A DNA stretch of 64,000 nucleotides from Anaerolineae bacterium (GCA_022820665.1 JAJEFB010000051.1:1-64000); one strand, 5' to 3'. Positions 50,343 to 59,612 are shown, numbered from the stretch's first letter. Numbers and translations: made by a program. Notes: generated by a model not told the origin, from the letters alone.

Positions 50343-51128
50343 TCAATCCTCGAATGGTATCTCCGGGACGCCACCGGCGAAGGGCGCGTCGGGTCTGTCG
50401 TAGTCGCCCATAACGGCGCGGCGCTGCGGTGTCTGCTCCGCCATAAACGCCGTATCAGAGACGAAGCGATCGGCGCGGCGCATCCAGGGCGGGCTATAGA
50501 TATAGTGCATGTTGTAACGGTCGAAGTCCTCGTCGTTGGGCATGGGCGAGTGCCAAACGCCGTTATGGAAGAGCAGCATCGTGCCCGCCTTGCAGAGGAC
50601 ATTGTGCTGGATGGGCGAGACCCGCACCTCTCTGCGCTTGTCCTGCGGCAGCGGGAAGGGGCAGCGATGGCTGCCCGGGATCAACATCATGTTGCCCATG
50701 TATTCGCGTGACTGGTCAGTCAAGCTGAAGCTGGCGCGCAGTTGCAGCAGCGGCACGGGATGCGCGACTTTCTCGAAACCGTAGGCGCCGGAGCCGTCCT
50801 GGTGCCAGCCGACGATGCTGCCCTTTGCCGCCAGCCGAGCGCACCAGCCCGATTGCATGACGAATTTATCGCCGTAGAGCCCGCGCACCTTGGGTATCAC
50901 GGACGGGTGATCGATCAGGCAGGCCAGGGCGGGTTCCTTTTCGTAGGTATTGCCAAGCGGGCTGAAGACGTCGGTTGTTTCGGCATGGACGCGCTGGGAA
51001 GCGGCGAGGGCTTCGTCGATTTCGGTCTGCGTGAGCACGTCTTCAATGATGAGGTAGCCGTAGCATTCGAACATGAAGCGTTCGTCTTCGGTCATGGGTC
51101 CGGGTTGGGCAAGGGGGATCATGGGCAT
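50343..51128 (-). CDS. PhyH-family Fe(II)/2-oxoglutarate oxygenase 2
   Basis: A 261-residue dioxygenase. The iron triad is H109 and D111 in GWHQDGSG and H193 in GVWHSPMPN. MLIPGSHRCPFPLPQ is the typical strand before the distal His. ATG 51128 has AGGAG four bases upstream; longer in-frame extensions into the intergenic region lack one. It is only distantly related to the PhyH gene at 13507-14406. Neighbours do not identify the substrate. Confidence 0.9.
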   Translation of the reverse strand: MPMIPLAQPGPMTEDERFMFECYGYLIIEDVLTQTEIDEALAASQRVHAETTDVFSPLGNTYEKEPALACLIDHPSVIPKVRGLYGDKFVMQSGWCARLAAKGSIVGWHQDGSGAYGFEKVAHPVPLLQLRASFSLTDQSREYMGNMMLIPGSHRCPFPLPQDKRREVRVSPIQHNVLCKAGTMLLFHNGVWHSPMPNDEDFDRYNMHYIYSPPWMRRADRFVSDTAFMAEQTPQRRAVMGDYDRPDAPFAGGVPEIPFED

Positions 51129-51409
51129 GTCTCCTGAATCTTTCGCTTGGCGTAATGATAGACCTGCGCGGATGAATTTGCCAATTGCGCTGGATTGGGA
51201 GCTGGTTAAGCACAAAGTCACGAAAGACATGAAGGGTTTCAACCATCGAGGGCGCCGAGATTTTGGTGAAAAGGCGTTAAGGCGCGCATTGACTCAGGGT
51301 AGCGTGGCTGTGGAATGAAAGGACGACTATATGGGCGCGGGTTTCTTGTTTGAAGTGAACGCGGACGACCTGCCAGGTCGCCCCAGCATGTAATGGATCG
51401 TGGACGTCC
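51129..51409. other. Non-coding gap before the PhyH 2 gene
   Basis: 281 bases with no supported gene. It contains the loosely periodic stretch AGCACAAAGTCACGAAAGAC at about 51209-51228, continued by TTTCAACCATCGAGGGCGCC, similar to degenerate intergenic sequences seen in many environmental bacteria. The promoter of the PhyH gene should be here but none is convincing. Confidence 0.4.
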
Positions 51410-52282
51410 CTAGCCCTTGAGCGAGCCGGAGAGCAAACCGCTGATGATATAGCGCTGGAAGATGAGGGCGAAGCAGATGGGCGGGATGACCGAGAGCACG
51501 CCGGCTGTGATGATGCTGACGAAGCTGACATCGACATCGGTGGCGAAGAGCGAGACGACGACCGTGCTGGTATAGGAACTGGGCGATTCCGACAAGAGCA
51601 AAGCGAAGAGAAACTCGCCCCAGGTCAGCAGAAACGCGAGGATGGCAGCCGAGGTCAAGCCGGGTAGGGAAAGGGGCAAGATGATCTTGTGCACGACCTG
51701 CAAGCGGCTGCAGCCGTCGATGCGGCCCGCGTCTTCCAGTTCCATGGGGATGGTTTTGAAATAGGATTGCAGCAGCCAGATGACGTAGGGCAAGATGAAT
51801 GACAGGTTGATGAAGACCAGAGAGACGATTTTGTCGCTCATGCCAATCCGTTTGGCGACCAGCACAATGGGAATTGCCAGCGAAAGCGCGGGGATCAAGC
51901 GGCTGGCCAGGATAGCGAAGAGCAGAACTTGTCTGCCGCGGAAGCGCAGGCGCGCTAGTGGATAGGCGGCATAGGCGCCCGCCATGACGGCGATCACAGC
52001 GACGCTGCCGGCGACGAAAAAGCTGTTGGCGAATGAACGCAGGAAGATGCGCGACTGATAAGGCACGCCGGAATCTTCGCCCATGACTGCGCCTTCAAAG
52101 ATTTCACGGTAGCTGTCGAGCACGATCGGGTTAGGCAGCCACTGCGGCGGTCTGTTGAGCAGTTGGCGTTCGTATTGAAAGCTGGAACTGACCAGCCAGA
52201 GGAAGGGACCGACGGTGCCAGCCAGTAGCATGGCAGCGGCGACATAAATGATGACGAGGCGGATGCGCGCGCGCTGTTTCAT
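51410..52282 (-). CDS. Sugar ABC transporter permease (MalG type), cassette 3
   Basis: A 290-residue permease. The first membrane segment is near residues 8-30 (LVIIYVAAAMLLAGTVGPFL), the EAA loop is MELEDAGRIDGCSRLQVVHK, and the C-terminus is YIISGLLSGSLKG as in MalG proteins. Its ATG overlaps the stop of the upstream permease by one base. It is the last gene of cassette 3 on the minus strand. Confidence 0.92.
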   Translation of the reverse strand: MKQRARIRLVIIYVAAAMLLAGTVGPFLWLVSSSFQYERQLLNRPPQWLPNPIVLDSYREIFEGAVMGEDSGVPYQSRIFLRSFANSFFVAGSVAVIAVMAGAYAAYPLARLRFRGRQVLLFAILASRLIPALSLAIPIVLVAKRIGMSDKIVSLVFINLSFILPYVIWLLQSYFKTIPMELEDAGRIDGCSRLQVVHKIILPLSLPGLTSAAILAFLLTWGEFLFALLLSESPSSYTSTVVVSLFATDVDVSFVSIITAGVLSVIPPICFALIFQRYIISGLLSGSLKG

Positions 52283-53187
52283 TACTGTTCGACGCCTTTG
52301 TCCAAAAACACGTAGAAAAGGATTGCCAGCGCCAGAGTAATGGCGCCCAGCAGCATGGCAATTGAACTGCCGGCGCCGAAATCGAGCTTGCGGAAAGTCT
52401 CGGTGTAAATCTGCCAGCCAAGCACATTTGTGGCGTCGGCGGGTCCGCCGGCGGTGAGCACGAAAATGATATCAAAGACCTTGAGAGCGAAGATCATCTC
52501 GAAGATGACCACGATGGAGAGCATCGGCCGCAGCAATGGCAGGGTGATAGTGAGAAAGCGCTGCCAGATGCCCGCCCCGTCAACGATGGCGGACTCGTAA
52601 ATATCGCCGGGTATGGTCTGCAAGCCGGAGAGCAAGAGCAGGGTGGCGAGGGGAATGTGAATCCAGGAATAGGCGATGACGAGCCAGATCATGACGCTGG
52701 GCATGCTGCCGAGCATATTCTGGTATTCAGTAATTATGCCGAATTCGAAAAAGATCGCGTTGACCAAACCATATTGGGGATTGAGCAGCCATTTCCAGAG
52801 CAGGGCGTTGACGACTGAGGGAATGGCCCAGGGGACGAGCAGCAACGCCCGCAGAACACCGCGCCCGGGGAATCTTTCATTGAGCAGGAGAGAGATGAGC
52901 AGGGAGACGATAATAATGACCACGACCGCCAAAATGGCGAAGGTGAAGGTGGTGCCCAGCGGATCCCAAAAATCGCTATCCCTTAGCCAGTCGGTATAGT
53001 TCTCCAAGCCGATGAATCGCTCGCGGCCCGGGCGCTTGAGGTTCCAGTTGTGCAGGCTGAGAAATACCGCCATGCCGAAGGGCACGAGAATGGTGGCGGC
53101 GATGATCAGCACGGCGGGCGCGCTAAAGATCAGAGCCAGCGCGCCCTGCGACATTTCCTTGCGTGGTGTGGCGATTCTGGATTGCAT
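52282..53187 (-). CDS. Sugar ABC transporter permease (MalF type), cassette 3
   Basis: A 301-residue permease. The first membrane segment is near residues 20-45 (FSAPAVLIIAATILVPFGMA), with the EAA loop GDIYESAIVDGAGIWQRFL and LTAGGPADATNVLGWQIY. ATG 53187 is preferred; an upstream in-frame start at 53244 would add residues translated from the adjacent palindromic element. The binding-protein gene ends 133 bases upstream, with the repeat in between. Confidence 0.9.
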   Translation of the reverse strand: MQSRIATPRKEMSQGALALIFSAPAVLIIAATILVPFGMAVFLSLHNWNLKRPGRERFIGLENYTDWLRDSDFWDPLGTTFTFAILAVVVIIIVSLLISLLLNERFPGRGVLRALLLVPWAIPSVVNALLWKWLLNPQYGLVNAIFFEFGIITEYQNMLGSMPSVMIWLVIAYSWIHIPLATLLLLSGLQTIPGDIYESAIVDGAGIWQRFLTITLPLLRPMLSIVVIFEMIFALKVFDIIFVLTAGGPADATNVLGWQIYTETFRKLDFGAGSSIAMLLGAITLALAILFYVFLDKGVEQ

Positions 53188-53197
53188 GGGTATGGTC

Positions 53198-53246
53198 AAC
53201 CCCCCTCTGAATCTCCCCCCATTGCAATGGGGGGAGATTGGCAACG
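53198..53246 (-). repeat. Dispersed palindromic element copy in binding-protein/permease gap
   Basis: Read on the minus strand: CCAATCTCCCCCCATTGCAA with the complementary TGGGGGGAGATT arm, then the tail GAGGGGGGTTGACC a few bases before the permease ATG. The stem is long and nearly perfect. Confidence 0.75.
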
Positions 53247-53320
53247 CTAAGCGGCAGAATCGACAGTTGTACCGAGAACCATGATGATACCGAGACTGCC
53301 GCTATGAATCTACGAGGGGG

Positions 53321-54610
53321 TTAATAGCCCCAGTCTTCCTTCAGTTCGTTCCATTCTTCAGCCAGGTCGTTGAGGACCTCGCCCTTGTCGGCGTCGCCAA
53401 GAATGGCTGCTTGCAGCGGACCCCAACTGCCGATCTCCCAATCGGAGAAGAAGGGCACGAAGCGATAGGGACGGGAAATGGCGTACTCGGATTGCTCGCT
53501 GAGCAAATCAGGATCAATCCAGCCGGAGATCGAGTTGCGAACCTCTTCGTCTTCGTAGAGCGGCGCCGGCGAGAATCCCAAGCCGAATTCCAGCGCCCAG
53601 CGTTTGGGCACGTAATAGACGCCGGTGGCGTCCTTGCCGCCGAGGAATTGAACCAACTGCCAGGCGGCATCCTTGTCTTCGGCATTGGCGGTAATCGCGT
53701 ACAGGCGGACGTATCCCCAGGTGCCGCTTCTGACTTCGTCGGTGCCGGGCACCAGCCCGTTCTTGATGTCGCCAGCAACATTGGATTGTTCCGGATCATT
53801 CATCGCCTTCAGCGTATAGTCGGTTGTCGTCATGAAGGACGTCGTGCCGGCCGCCATCAGCAGGGTGCCGTCATCGTCCGTCAGCGAGGCGGGATCAATC
53901 AAGCCCGCATCCAGCCCTTCGGTCAGCCAATCGAGCGCTTGGCGCGCCGGGCTGTCCTCAAGATGGAAAACCGGATTGAAATCGTCGTCGAATAGTCGGC
54001 CGCCGCGCGAGGCTGTGAGCGTCTCCCACTCGCGCAGCAGGTAGTTTTCGCCGCTGCGCAACTGCATCAGAATGGGATAATCGACAACACCGGCATCCTT
54101 GATGGCTTGGGCTTGTTCCAGCATTTCAGCCCAGGTTTCCGGCGGCGCGTCAATGCCGGCTGCGGCCAGATGCGCCGCGTTGTAAGCCATTGTCTGTACG
54201 CCCGAGTAGTAGGGCAAGCCATAGACCTCGCCATCGTAGGACATCTGCTCGATGATCCCCTGTGGCAGATCGGCCAGCAACTCTTCGGAATTGGGCAGCC
54301 CGGTTATGGGCAGAATCCAGCCGGCGGAAGCCCATTCCGCCAGGTAACTGTCCCTGACGTAGGCGACATCAAACTCGGTGCCAGCGACAAAGCTGGCGAC
54401 CATCTTGTCGTGGTATTCGTTGCTGGGGAAAGGCAAAAAGACGGCACCATGACCGGTTTGGTCGGTGAATCGGCCCAAGTTTTCGGTGACGACATCAACT
54501 TCGTAGGGCCAGCCGGTAAGCTTGAGACCGTCATCCTGCGCCAGGGCGGTAGTCGTTAGCAGCGGAATGCAAACGGAAAGGAATGCGAAAAACTTGAATG
54601 AGCGTAGCAT
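53321..54610 (-). CDS. Sugar ABC transporter substrate-binding protein, cassette 3
   Basis: A 429-residue solute-binding protein. The signal peptide is about residues 1-25 (FFAFLSVCIPLLTTTALAQD), without a lipobox at the cleavage site. The mature protein has FPSNEYHDKMVASFVAGTEF and DVAYVRDSYLAEWASAGWI, typical of family 1 binding proteins. ATG 54610 is chosen because GAGGTG precedes it. It is divergent from the response-regulator gene across a 300-base region and is followed by two permeases; no ATPase is nearby. The ligand is not identifiable. Confidence 0.9.
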   Translation of the reverse strand: MLRSFKFFAFLSVCIPLLTTTALAQDDGLKLTGWPYEVDVVTENLGRFTDQTGHGAVFLPFPSNEYHDKMVASFVAGTEFDVAYVRDSYLAEWASAGWILPITGLPNSEELLADLPQGIIEQMSYDGEVYGLPYYSGVQTMAYNAAHLAAAGIDAPPETWAEMLEQAQAIKDAGVVDYPILMQLRSGENYLLREWETLTASRGGRLFDDDFNPVFHLEDSPARQALDWLTEGLDAGLIDPASLTDDDGTLLMAAGTTSFMTTTDYTLKAMNDPEQSNVAGDIKNGLVPGTDEVRSGTWGYVRLYAITANAEDKDAAWQLVQFLGGKDATGVYYVPKRWALEFGLGFSPAPLYEDEEVRNSISGWIDPDLLSEQSEYAISRPYRFVPFFSDWEIGSWGPLQAAILGDADKGEVLNDLAEEWNELKEDWGY

Positions 54611-54805
54611 TTTTGCACCTCGAATCAACCAATAGGTTTACGGAATTGGGAACCATCCATTGCTTATCGGCACCTCCATTCCTTAACTCGTCTTACTTAG
54701 GGCAGATGAATAAGCCACCATTTCTGAGATGACACAATTCTGGCTCCTTTGCTCAGGATAAAGGCGGGGACATGCGCTTGGCATGAGTTCGGAATGAGCG
54801 CTTTG

Positions 54806-54835
54806 TTGATAGGAATGGTCATCGTCTGATATATT
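54806..54835 (+). promoter_or_regulatory. Candidate promoter of the response-regulator gene
   Basis: TTGATA at 54806-54811, an 18-base spacer and TATATT at 54830-54835, 75 bases before the ATG at 54911. The rest of the 300-base divergent gap (54611-54910) shows no gene or repeat. Confidence 0.5.
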
Positions 54836-54910
54836 TGGACTTGCCCTTTCTCAGTCTAGCGGGAAAGGACTGGCGGATTTCTGCCAAAACACTGCCATGA
54901 CAGGCGGACA

Positions 54911-56110
54911 ATGGTGATGACGACCTATCCGGAAGACTTTGAAGAGAATATGCGCGATCTGCTGGTCAACTTGTACGACTATCTGAAGTTGATTGATAAC
55001 CCGGTGGCGCAGCGCTTGGCTGCGGGCTCGCCAGGGGGCGATCGCGCGCAGACGGCGCGGCAAATGGTTTTGGCGGCGATTGAAGATATGAAGTCGGAGA
55101 CAAGCGCTCAGTTGACATCGCGGCAGAACAGGCTCTATAACATTCTGCTCTTTCGCTATGTAGAAGAACAGCCGACGAACGAAATACTCGGTCAATTGGC
55201 TTTGAGTGAGCGGCAGTACTATCGGGAGCATCAGCGGGCGATTCAGACAATCAGCCGGATCGTATGGGACAGGCATTATTCCGACGCCGCCTTGGAGCCG
55301 GAGGCGCCGTCGACCTTGATCCAGGAACTGGATTATCTACAGTTTGCCACCCGCAACAAAGCATTTGATCCGACGGAAGTGATCTTGTCGGCGATCCAGG
55401 CGACGCGGGTGATTGCAGAGCAAAAGAGCCTGGCATTGCGCCTGGAGGAGGCCCGAGACAAGATTGCGCTGAATGTCGCGCTGCCGGTTTTCCGCCAATT
55501 CTTCATCTTGATCCTGAATCGATTGATCAAATCGACGAAGGAAGGCGGCATGATCGAAATAGCTTTGCGCAACCGCGCGAGCGAAGCGATTATTGCGGTC
55601 AGCAGCGACAAGTTGATTCCCAGTCATGGGGCTTTTCTGGACGCTTTGCAAACTGACGTCGCCTTCCGCGAGTTGAAAAAACGCCTGAATGCCGATCTGC
55701 GCGCCAGCGGGGACGACGTAGATCCCGCGAGAATAATCTTGCGTTTTGACCGGGAAATTCACAAGATCCTGATCGTGGATGACAATCCTGACACCATCAG
55801 TCTCTTCAAGCGATATCTGGCGAACTTGCCCTGTCAACTCTTGTCCGCGCAACACGAGAAAGATGCGATTGCGATCGCGCGGCAGACACCGCTCGCCTGC
55901 ATCATCCTTGACATCATGTTGCCCGAAAAGGACGGTTGGCAGATCTTGCAAACTTACAAGAGCCATCCCAGCACCGAGCATATCCCCGTGCTGATTTGCT
56001 CGGTGCTGGAGATGAAAGACCTGGCGGCGTCCCTGGGCGCGGATGGCTATATCAAGAAGCCGCCGTCGCGCGACGAGTTCCTGGCGGTCTTGCGGCAGTG
56101 GACGGACTAG
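54911..56110 (+). CDS. Response regulator with sigma-like N-terminus
   Basis: A 399-residue protein. The C-terminal receiver domain (about 285-399) is complete: ILIVDDNPDTISLF, phospho-acceptor Asp in CIILDIMLPEKDGW, ICSVLEM and Lys in YIKKPPSRDEF. Residues 60-115 (LTSRQNRLYNILLFRYVEEQ and LALSERQYYREHQRAI) resemble the helix-turn-helix of sigma-like or transcription-activation domains in Chloroflexota regulators. The middle part (about 130-280) resembles a histidine-kinase-like region lacking a full ATPase. It is convergent with the PIG-L gene; the hybrid kinase at 62263-64000 is the nearest possible partner. Confidence 0.85.
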   Translation: MVMTTYPEDFEENMRDLLVNLYDYLKLIDNPVAQRLAAGSPGGDRAQTARQMVLAAIEDMKSETSAQLTSRQNRLYNILLFRYVEEQPTNEILGQLALSERQYYREHQRAIQTISRIVWDRHYSDAALEPEAPSTLIQELDYLQFATRNKAFDPTEVILSAIQATRVIAEQKSLALRLEEARDKIALNVALPVFRQFFILILNRLIKSTKEGGMIEIALRNRASEAIIAVSSDKLIPSHGAFLDALQTDVAFRELKKRLNADLRASGDDVDPARIILRFDREIHKILIVDDNPDTISLFKRYLANLPCQLLSAQHEKDAIAIARQTPLACIILDIMLPEKDGWQILQTYKSHPSTEHIPVLICSVLEMKDLAASLGADGYIKKPPSRDEFLAVLRQWTD

Positions 56111-56129
56111 CCGGGTCCACGCGAGCCTG

Positions 56130-56837
56130 TTAGCTGTTAATCAGCAAGCCCGGCTGCCGCTCGAACGAGTAGAGACTGCGCGGTCGCATCAAGGTGACTG
56201 CGCGGTCGTAACCGCCCAGAGCGCCGCGCGCTTCGCCCAGCGCCTTGTAATAATCCCAATAGCGGAAGCTGGAATAGCTTTCGCGCATGAGCGCGTGGGT
56301 CCGTAGCAGGTCGAGGTAGTCGTCAAAGACTTCGCTGACATCGAGGTAGATATCGGCATTGTAGCCTTCCATATCTTCCCAGTTCTCTGAAAAGAGCAAA
56401 GCTTGGGGCGAGTGCGCGGGATCTTCGCGTTCGAAGGCGGGCAAGCCGGCGCGGAAGAGCGCCTTCATGACGACGTCGTGGGTATTGTTATGGTCGATGT
56501 GGAAACTGCCTTTCCAGTGGGTGATGATGACTGTCGGTTGATATTTGCGAATCAGATCAGCCATAATCCAGATCGATTCGTCGTTGACGGGCAGTTCGCC
56601 ATCGCCGTAGGGCATCAGTTCCATATTGGCGCCGATGAACTCGGCCGAAGCATGGGCGTCGGCCAGCCGCATTTTGAGGTAGTCCTTCGCGCCCAGCGTG
56701 GGATGACCTTTTTCGCCTGTGGTCGCGTGCACGATAGTAATGTCCCAGCCGGCTCTCTTGTGTTTGAGCATGACGGCGCCCGCCATGTTTTCGGCATCTG
56801 AAATATGCCCGCCTACGACCATCAGGTGTTCAGCCAT
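56130..56837 (-). CDS. PIG-L (LmbE) family deacetylase
   Basis: A 235-residue zinc-dependent N-deacetylase acting on GlcNAc-type substrates. The usual HPDD zinc motif is changed to H11-IS-D14 but keeps both ligands (GGHISDAENMAG). The third ligand region is FHIDHNNTH near residues 112-120. Relatives deacetylate GlcNAc-phosphatidylinositol, bacillithiol precursors or chito-oligosaccharides. It is last in a minus-strand set with a muramidase, ABC cassette 4 and a GNAT protein, so deacetylation of a cell-wall amino sugar fits. No signal peptide is present; it acts in the cytoplasm. Confidence 0.9.
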   Translation of the reverse strand: MAEHLMVVGGHISDAENMAGAVMLKHKRAGWDITIVHATTGEKGHPTLGAKDYLKMRLADAHASAEFIGANMELMPYGDGELPVNDESIWIMADLIRKYQPTVIITHWKGSFHIDHNNTHDVVMKALFRAGLPAFEREDPAHSPQALLFSENWEDMEGYNADIYLDVSEVFDDYLDLLRTHALMRESYSSFRYWDYYKALGEARGALGGYDRAVTLMRPRSLYSFERQPGLLINS

Positions 56838-56855
56838 TTTCTTTTCTCCAGTATC

Positions 56856-57800
56856 TTATATGAGCGTTTTGCGCATCACAGCGAATTCGCGGCGGCGCTT
56901 GAAGCCGGCTAGCGAATACAAACGAGCGGCGTCTTCGTCCGTCCAGAGGAAGTAAGCGAAGAAGACGTGCTTGGCGCTCATCATCTCCAGACATTTGAAG
57001 AGCAGCATACGGCCAATGCCGCGATTGCGAAAATCGGGACGAACCCCGAAGGGTCCATATCGTTCGTTGCGCTGTTGGCAGAAGCCCACGACCTCGCCTT
57101 TCTCGCGCGCGATGAGAAAGCAGATACGATGCGGGCTGTCGCCAAAATACTCGAGCAGGTAGCTCTGCGCGAAGCGGAACCAGTCCCAGCCGAAATGTTC
57201 AACGAGAAAAGGCATCAGGTCGGGAATATCAGCGGGCTCGATAGGCTGTATGATCAGGTCGTCTTCCGCTTCGGCGCGTTCGATCCGCGATTGGATCTCC
57301 GGTGGAATCTGAAAATCAGTCAGGTCGGCGCCCATGCTGATGGCATGATAGAGCGTTTCGAATCCCATGCGATCTTGCAAGAATCGGATCGTTTCCGGAT
57401 AAGCGCGGGTGTCGATGCCGGGGACGAAGTAATTCGGCACGTAGGGCGATATATCGACGATTTTCCGTCCCTCGGCGCGCAGTTTGTTGATCACAGTGTC
57501 GAAGAGGGCGCTGCCGATACCTTGTCGGCGATAGTCGGGATGCACGCCAAAAGCGGTGATCCAGGCTTCGGCTTCGTCCATGCCCTGCAGAAAGTAAGGG
57601 ACCTGGCGGGTCAGGCACAGGACAAATCCTACGACGCGCCCGTCGACAAGAGCGACCGGTACGTTGCCAGGATGAAAATTAGGATCAAGCAGGACCTGCG
57701 TGCGAAACAGCGCTTCGTCGACGCGGTCGCTGGGCATTGCCCGGCTCCAGACTTCAAGCAGTTCGGCTTCGTCGCGTCCTTGATAATGTCGAATTTGCAT
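56856..57800 (-). CDS. Double GNAT-domain acetyltransferase
   Basis: A 314-residue protein with two GNAT domains. The N-terminal one contains ITAFGVHPDYRRQGIGSALF (acetyl-CoA pyrophosphate loop R/Q-x-x-G-x-G) and the C-terminal one PFGVRPDFRNRGIGRMLLF. Both loops look intact, so both could bind acetyl-CoA, although in many double GNATs only one is active. It lies nine bases after the permease and 18 before the PIG-L gene. A role in acetylating amino sugars or peptides from the imported cell-wall fragments is inferred from the context. Confidence 0.88.
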   Translation of the reverse strand: MQIRHYQGRDEAELLEVWSRAMPSDRVDEALFRTQVLLDPNFHPGNVPVALVDGRVVGFVLCLTRQVPYFLQGMDEAEAWITAFGVHPDYRRQGIGSALFDTVINKLRAEGRKIVDISPYVPNYFVPGIDTRAYPETIRFLQDRMGFETLYHAISMGADLTDFQIPPEIQSRIERAEAEDDLIIQPIEPADIPDLMPFLVEHFGWDWFRFAQSYLLEYFGDSPHRICFLIAREKGEVVGFCQQRNERYGPFGVRPDFRNRGIGRMLLFKCLEMMSAKHVFFAYFLWTDEDAARLYSLAGFKRRREFAVMRKTLI

Positions 57801-57809
57801 GGGTCAAAT

Positions 57810-58661
57810 CTATCCTTTCAATCCAGTGAGCGCGATGCCCTTGATGAAATATCGTTGCAAAAAGACAAACAGAAGCAGCATCGGCACAACGGCGACAGCC
57901 GTCCCCGCCATCAGCAGGTTGGTGTTGTCGGCGTAGAGGCTGCGCAGCGAGTTGATGCCCAGGGGCAAGGTGAATAGTTCGCGGCTATTGAGCACCAGCA
58001 GGGGCCACAGGAAGTTGTTCCAGGCGCCGATGAAGGTGAAGGTGCCCAGGGTCGCCAGGGCGGGCTTGACCAGCGGGATAACGATACGCCAATAGATCAT
58101 GGGTTCGGAGGCGCCGTCGATGCGCGCCGCGTCGATCAGCTCATCGGGAACGGTGACCATGAATTGGCGCATGAGGAAGATGCCATAAGCCGAGGTGAGC
58201 CCGGGCACGACCAAGCCTTGATAGGTGTCGATCCAGCCCAGTTGACGCACGATGAAGAAGACCGGTATCAGCGTGACGAAGAAGGGAATCATCATGGTCG
58301 CCAGGATCAAATAAAAGAGCAGTTCCCGACCGGGGAAGCGATATTTGGCGAAGGCGAAGCCAGCCAGCGAACTGCTGAGCAAGACGCCGAGAACGATGAT
58401 GCCGGAGGTAAAAAGGCTGTTGAAGTATAGCCGACCGATGGGAATCGATCGCGCAAGCTCGCTGTAGTTGCTGAATTGTGGCGAAGCAGGCAGCCAGACC
58501 GGCGGCCGCATCTGTATTTCTCCGGCGGTCATCAGCGAGGCGATAGTCATCCAGACAAAAGGAAAGACCATGAGAAAAGCGCCGCCAACCAGCACCAGAT
58601 ACTTAAGCGCGCTGCCGGCGCTTTGTAAGGAGCTCTTTTCGTCCTTAGTCATGAGCGCCAC
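57810..58661 (-). CDS. Sugar ABC transporter permease (MalG type), cassette 4
   Basis: A 283-residue permease. The first membrane segment is near residues 19-40 (YLVLVGGAFLMVFPFVWMTI), the EAA loop is DELIDAARIDGASEPMIYWR, and the C-terminus is YFIKGIALTGLKG. A GTG at 58661 overlapping the upstream stop (TAGTG) and an ATG at 58652 are both possible starts. It is coupled to its MalF partner. Confidence 0.9.
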   Translation of the reverse strand: MALMTKDEKSSLQSAGSALKYLVLVGGAFLMVFPFVWMTIASLMTAGEIQMRPPVWLPASPQFSNYSELARSIPIGRLYFNSLFTSGIIVLGVLLSSSLAGFAFAKYRFPGRELLFYLILATMMIPFFVTLIPVFFIVRQLGWIDTYQGLVVPGLTSAYGIFLMRQFMVTVPDELIDAARIDGASEPMIYWRIVIPLVKPALATLGTFTFIGAWNNFLWPLLVLNSRELFTLPLGINSLRSLYADNTNLLMAGTAVAVVPMLLLFVFLQRYFIKGIALTGLKG

Positions 58662-59599
58662 TAGTCCTGATAAGTACGATCGCGCAAGAGCCGAACCTGC
58701 AATATAGTGATGAGCATGATGATGGCAAACAGGATGAAAGCCATGGCGGAGGCTCTGCCCATGCGCGAGAATTTGAAGGCGGTGTTGTACATGTGCAGGA
58801 CCACGGTCATGGAACTGTTGGCAGGCGCGCCGCCGGTAGTAGCAAAGACCAGATCGAAGACCTGCAGCGCGCCGATGGTATTGGTGACCACTACGAAAAG
58901 CATCACCGGGCGCAGCAAGGGCAAGGTGATGAAACGGAACTCCTGCCAGTTGCCGGCGCCATCGACTTGGGCGGCATCGTAATAGTCTTGCGGGATACCC
59001 TGCAAGCCCGCCAGAAAAATGACGATGTAGTAGCCGACATATTGATAGATGGCGATAAAGATGAGCGTCATCAGCGCTTGATTCGGTCCGCTGAGAAAGG
59101 GCTGACGCGGCAAGCCCAAGGCTGTAATAACGTTGTTCACGACACCGTAATTGCGGTCGAAAATGAAAGAGAACATGACGGCCAGTGCCAGCGGCGCGGT
59201 GATGACCGGCATGAAATAAAGGACGCGCCAGACCGCGCGCCCACGGATCTTGCTGTTAAGCAGCAGGGCGAAACCAAGTCCCAGTATGGTATTGGCGCCG
59301 ACGCCGCCGATGGCAAAGAGGAAGGTATTGCCCAGCGCCTTGATGAAGACGGTGTCCCGGGTCAGCAGGAAGACGTAATTCTGCAAGCCGCGCCAGGGCA
59401 TATCGCCGACCGGCGAGAGCATGTCCCAGCGGTGCAGGCTGACCCAGCCGGAGAACAGAATTGGACCGGCGAGGAATACCAGCAAGGCGATGATGGGCGC
59501 CGCGACGAAGACATAAGCCCAGAGCATGCGCCGGCGCAGGACCGCGCTCTTGGGAATGTCCGGCATCCACCAGGAAGACTTAATTGCAGGGGATGACAT
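58661..59599 (-). CDS. Sugar ABC transporter permease (MalF type), cassette 4
   Basis: A 312-residue permease. The first membrane segment is near residues 28-50 (YVFVAAPIIALLVFLAGPIL), the EAA loop is QDYYDAAQVDGAGNWQEFRF, and FATTGGAPANSSMTVVLHMY is typical. ATG 59599 is unambiguous. It is separated from the binding-protein gene by a 150-base gap with a perfect 14-base-pair hairpin. It overlaps the next permease by one base. Confidence 0.92.
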   Translation of the reverse strand: MSSPAIKSSWWMPDIPKSAVLRRRMLWAYVFVAAPIIALLVFLAGPILFSGWVSLHRWDMLSPVGDMPWRGLQNYVFLLTRDTVFIKALGNTFLFAIGGVGANTILGLGFALLLNSKIRGRAVWRVLYFMPVITAPLALAVMFSFIFDRNYGVVNNVITALGLPRQPFLSGPNQALMTLIFIAIYQYVGYYIVIFLAGLQGIPQDYYDAAQVDGAGNWQEFRFITLPLLRPVMLFVVVTNTIGALQVFDLVFATTGGAPANSSMTVVLHMYNTAFKFSRMGRASAMAFILFAIIMLITILQVRLLRDRTYQD

Positions 59600-59612
59600 C
59601 AGATGGTTTGCC

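Noticed and set aside
51129..51409. Coding remnants in the gap upstream of PhyH 2
   Set aside because: Short frames exist, but their translations (NHRGRRDFGEKALR-like) are typical of degenerate intergenic repeats and not of any protein family.
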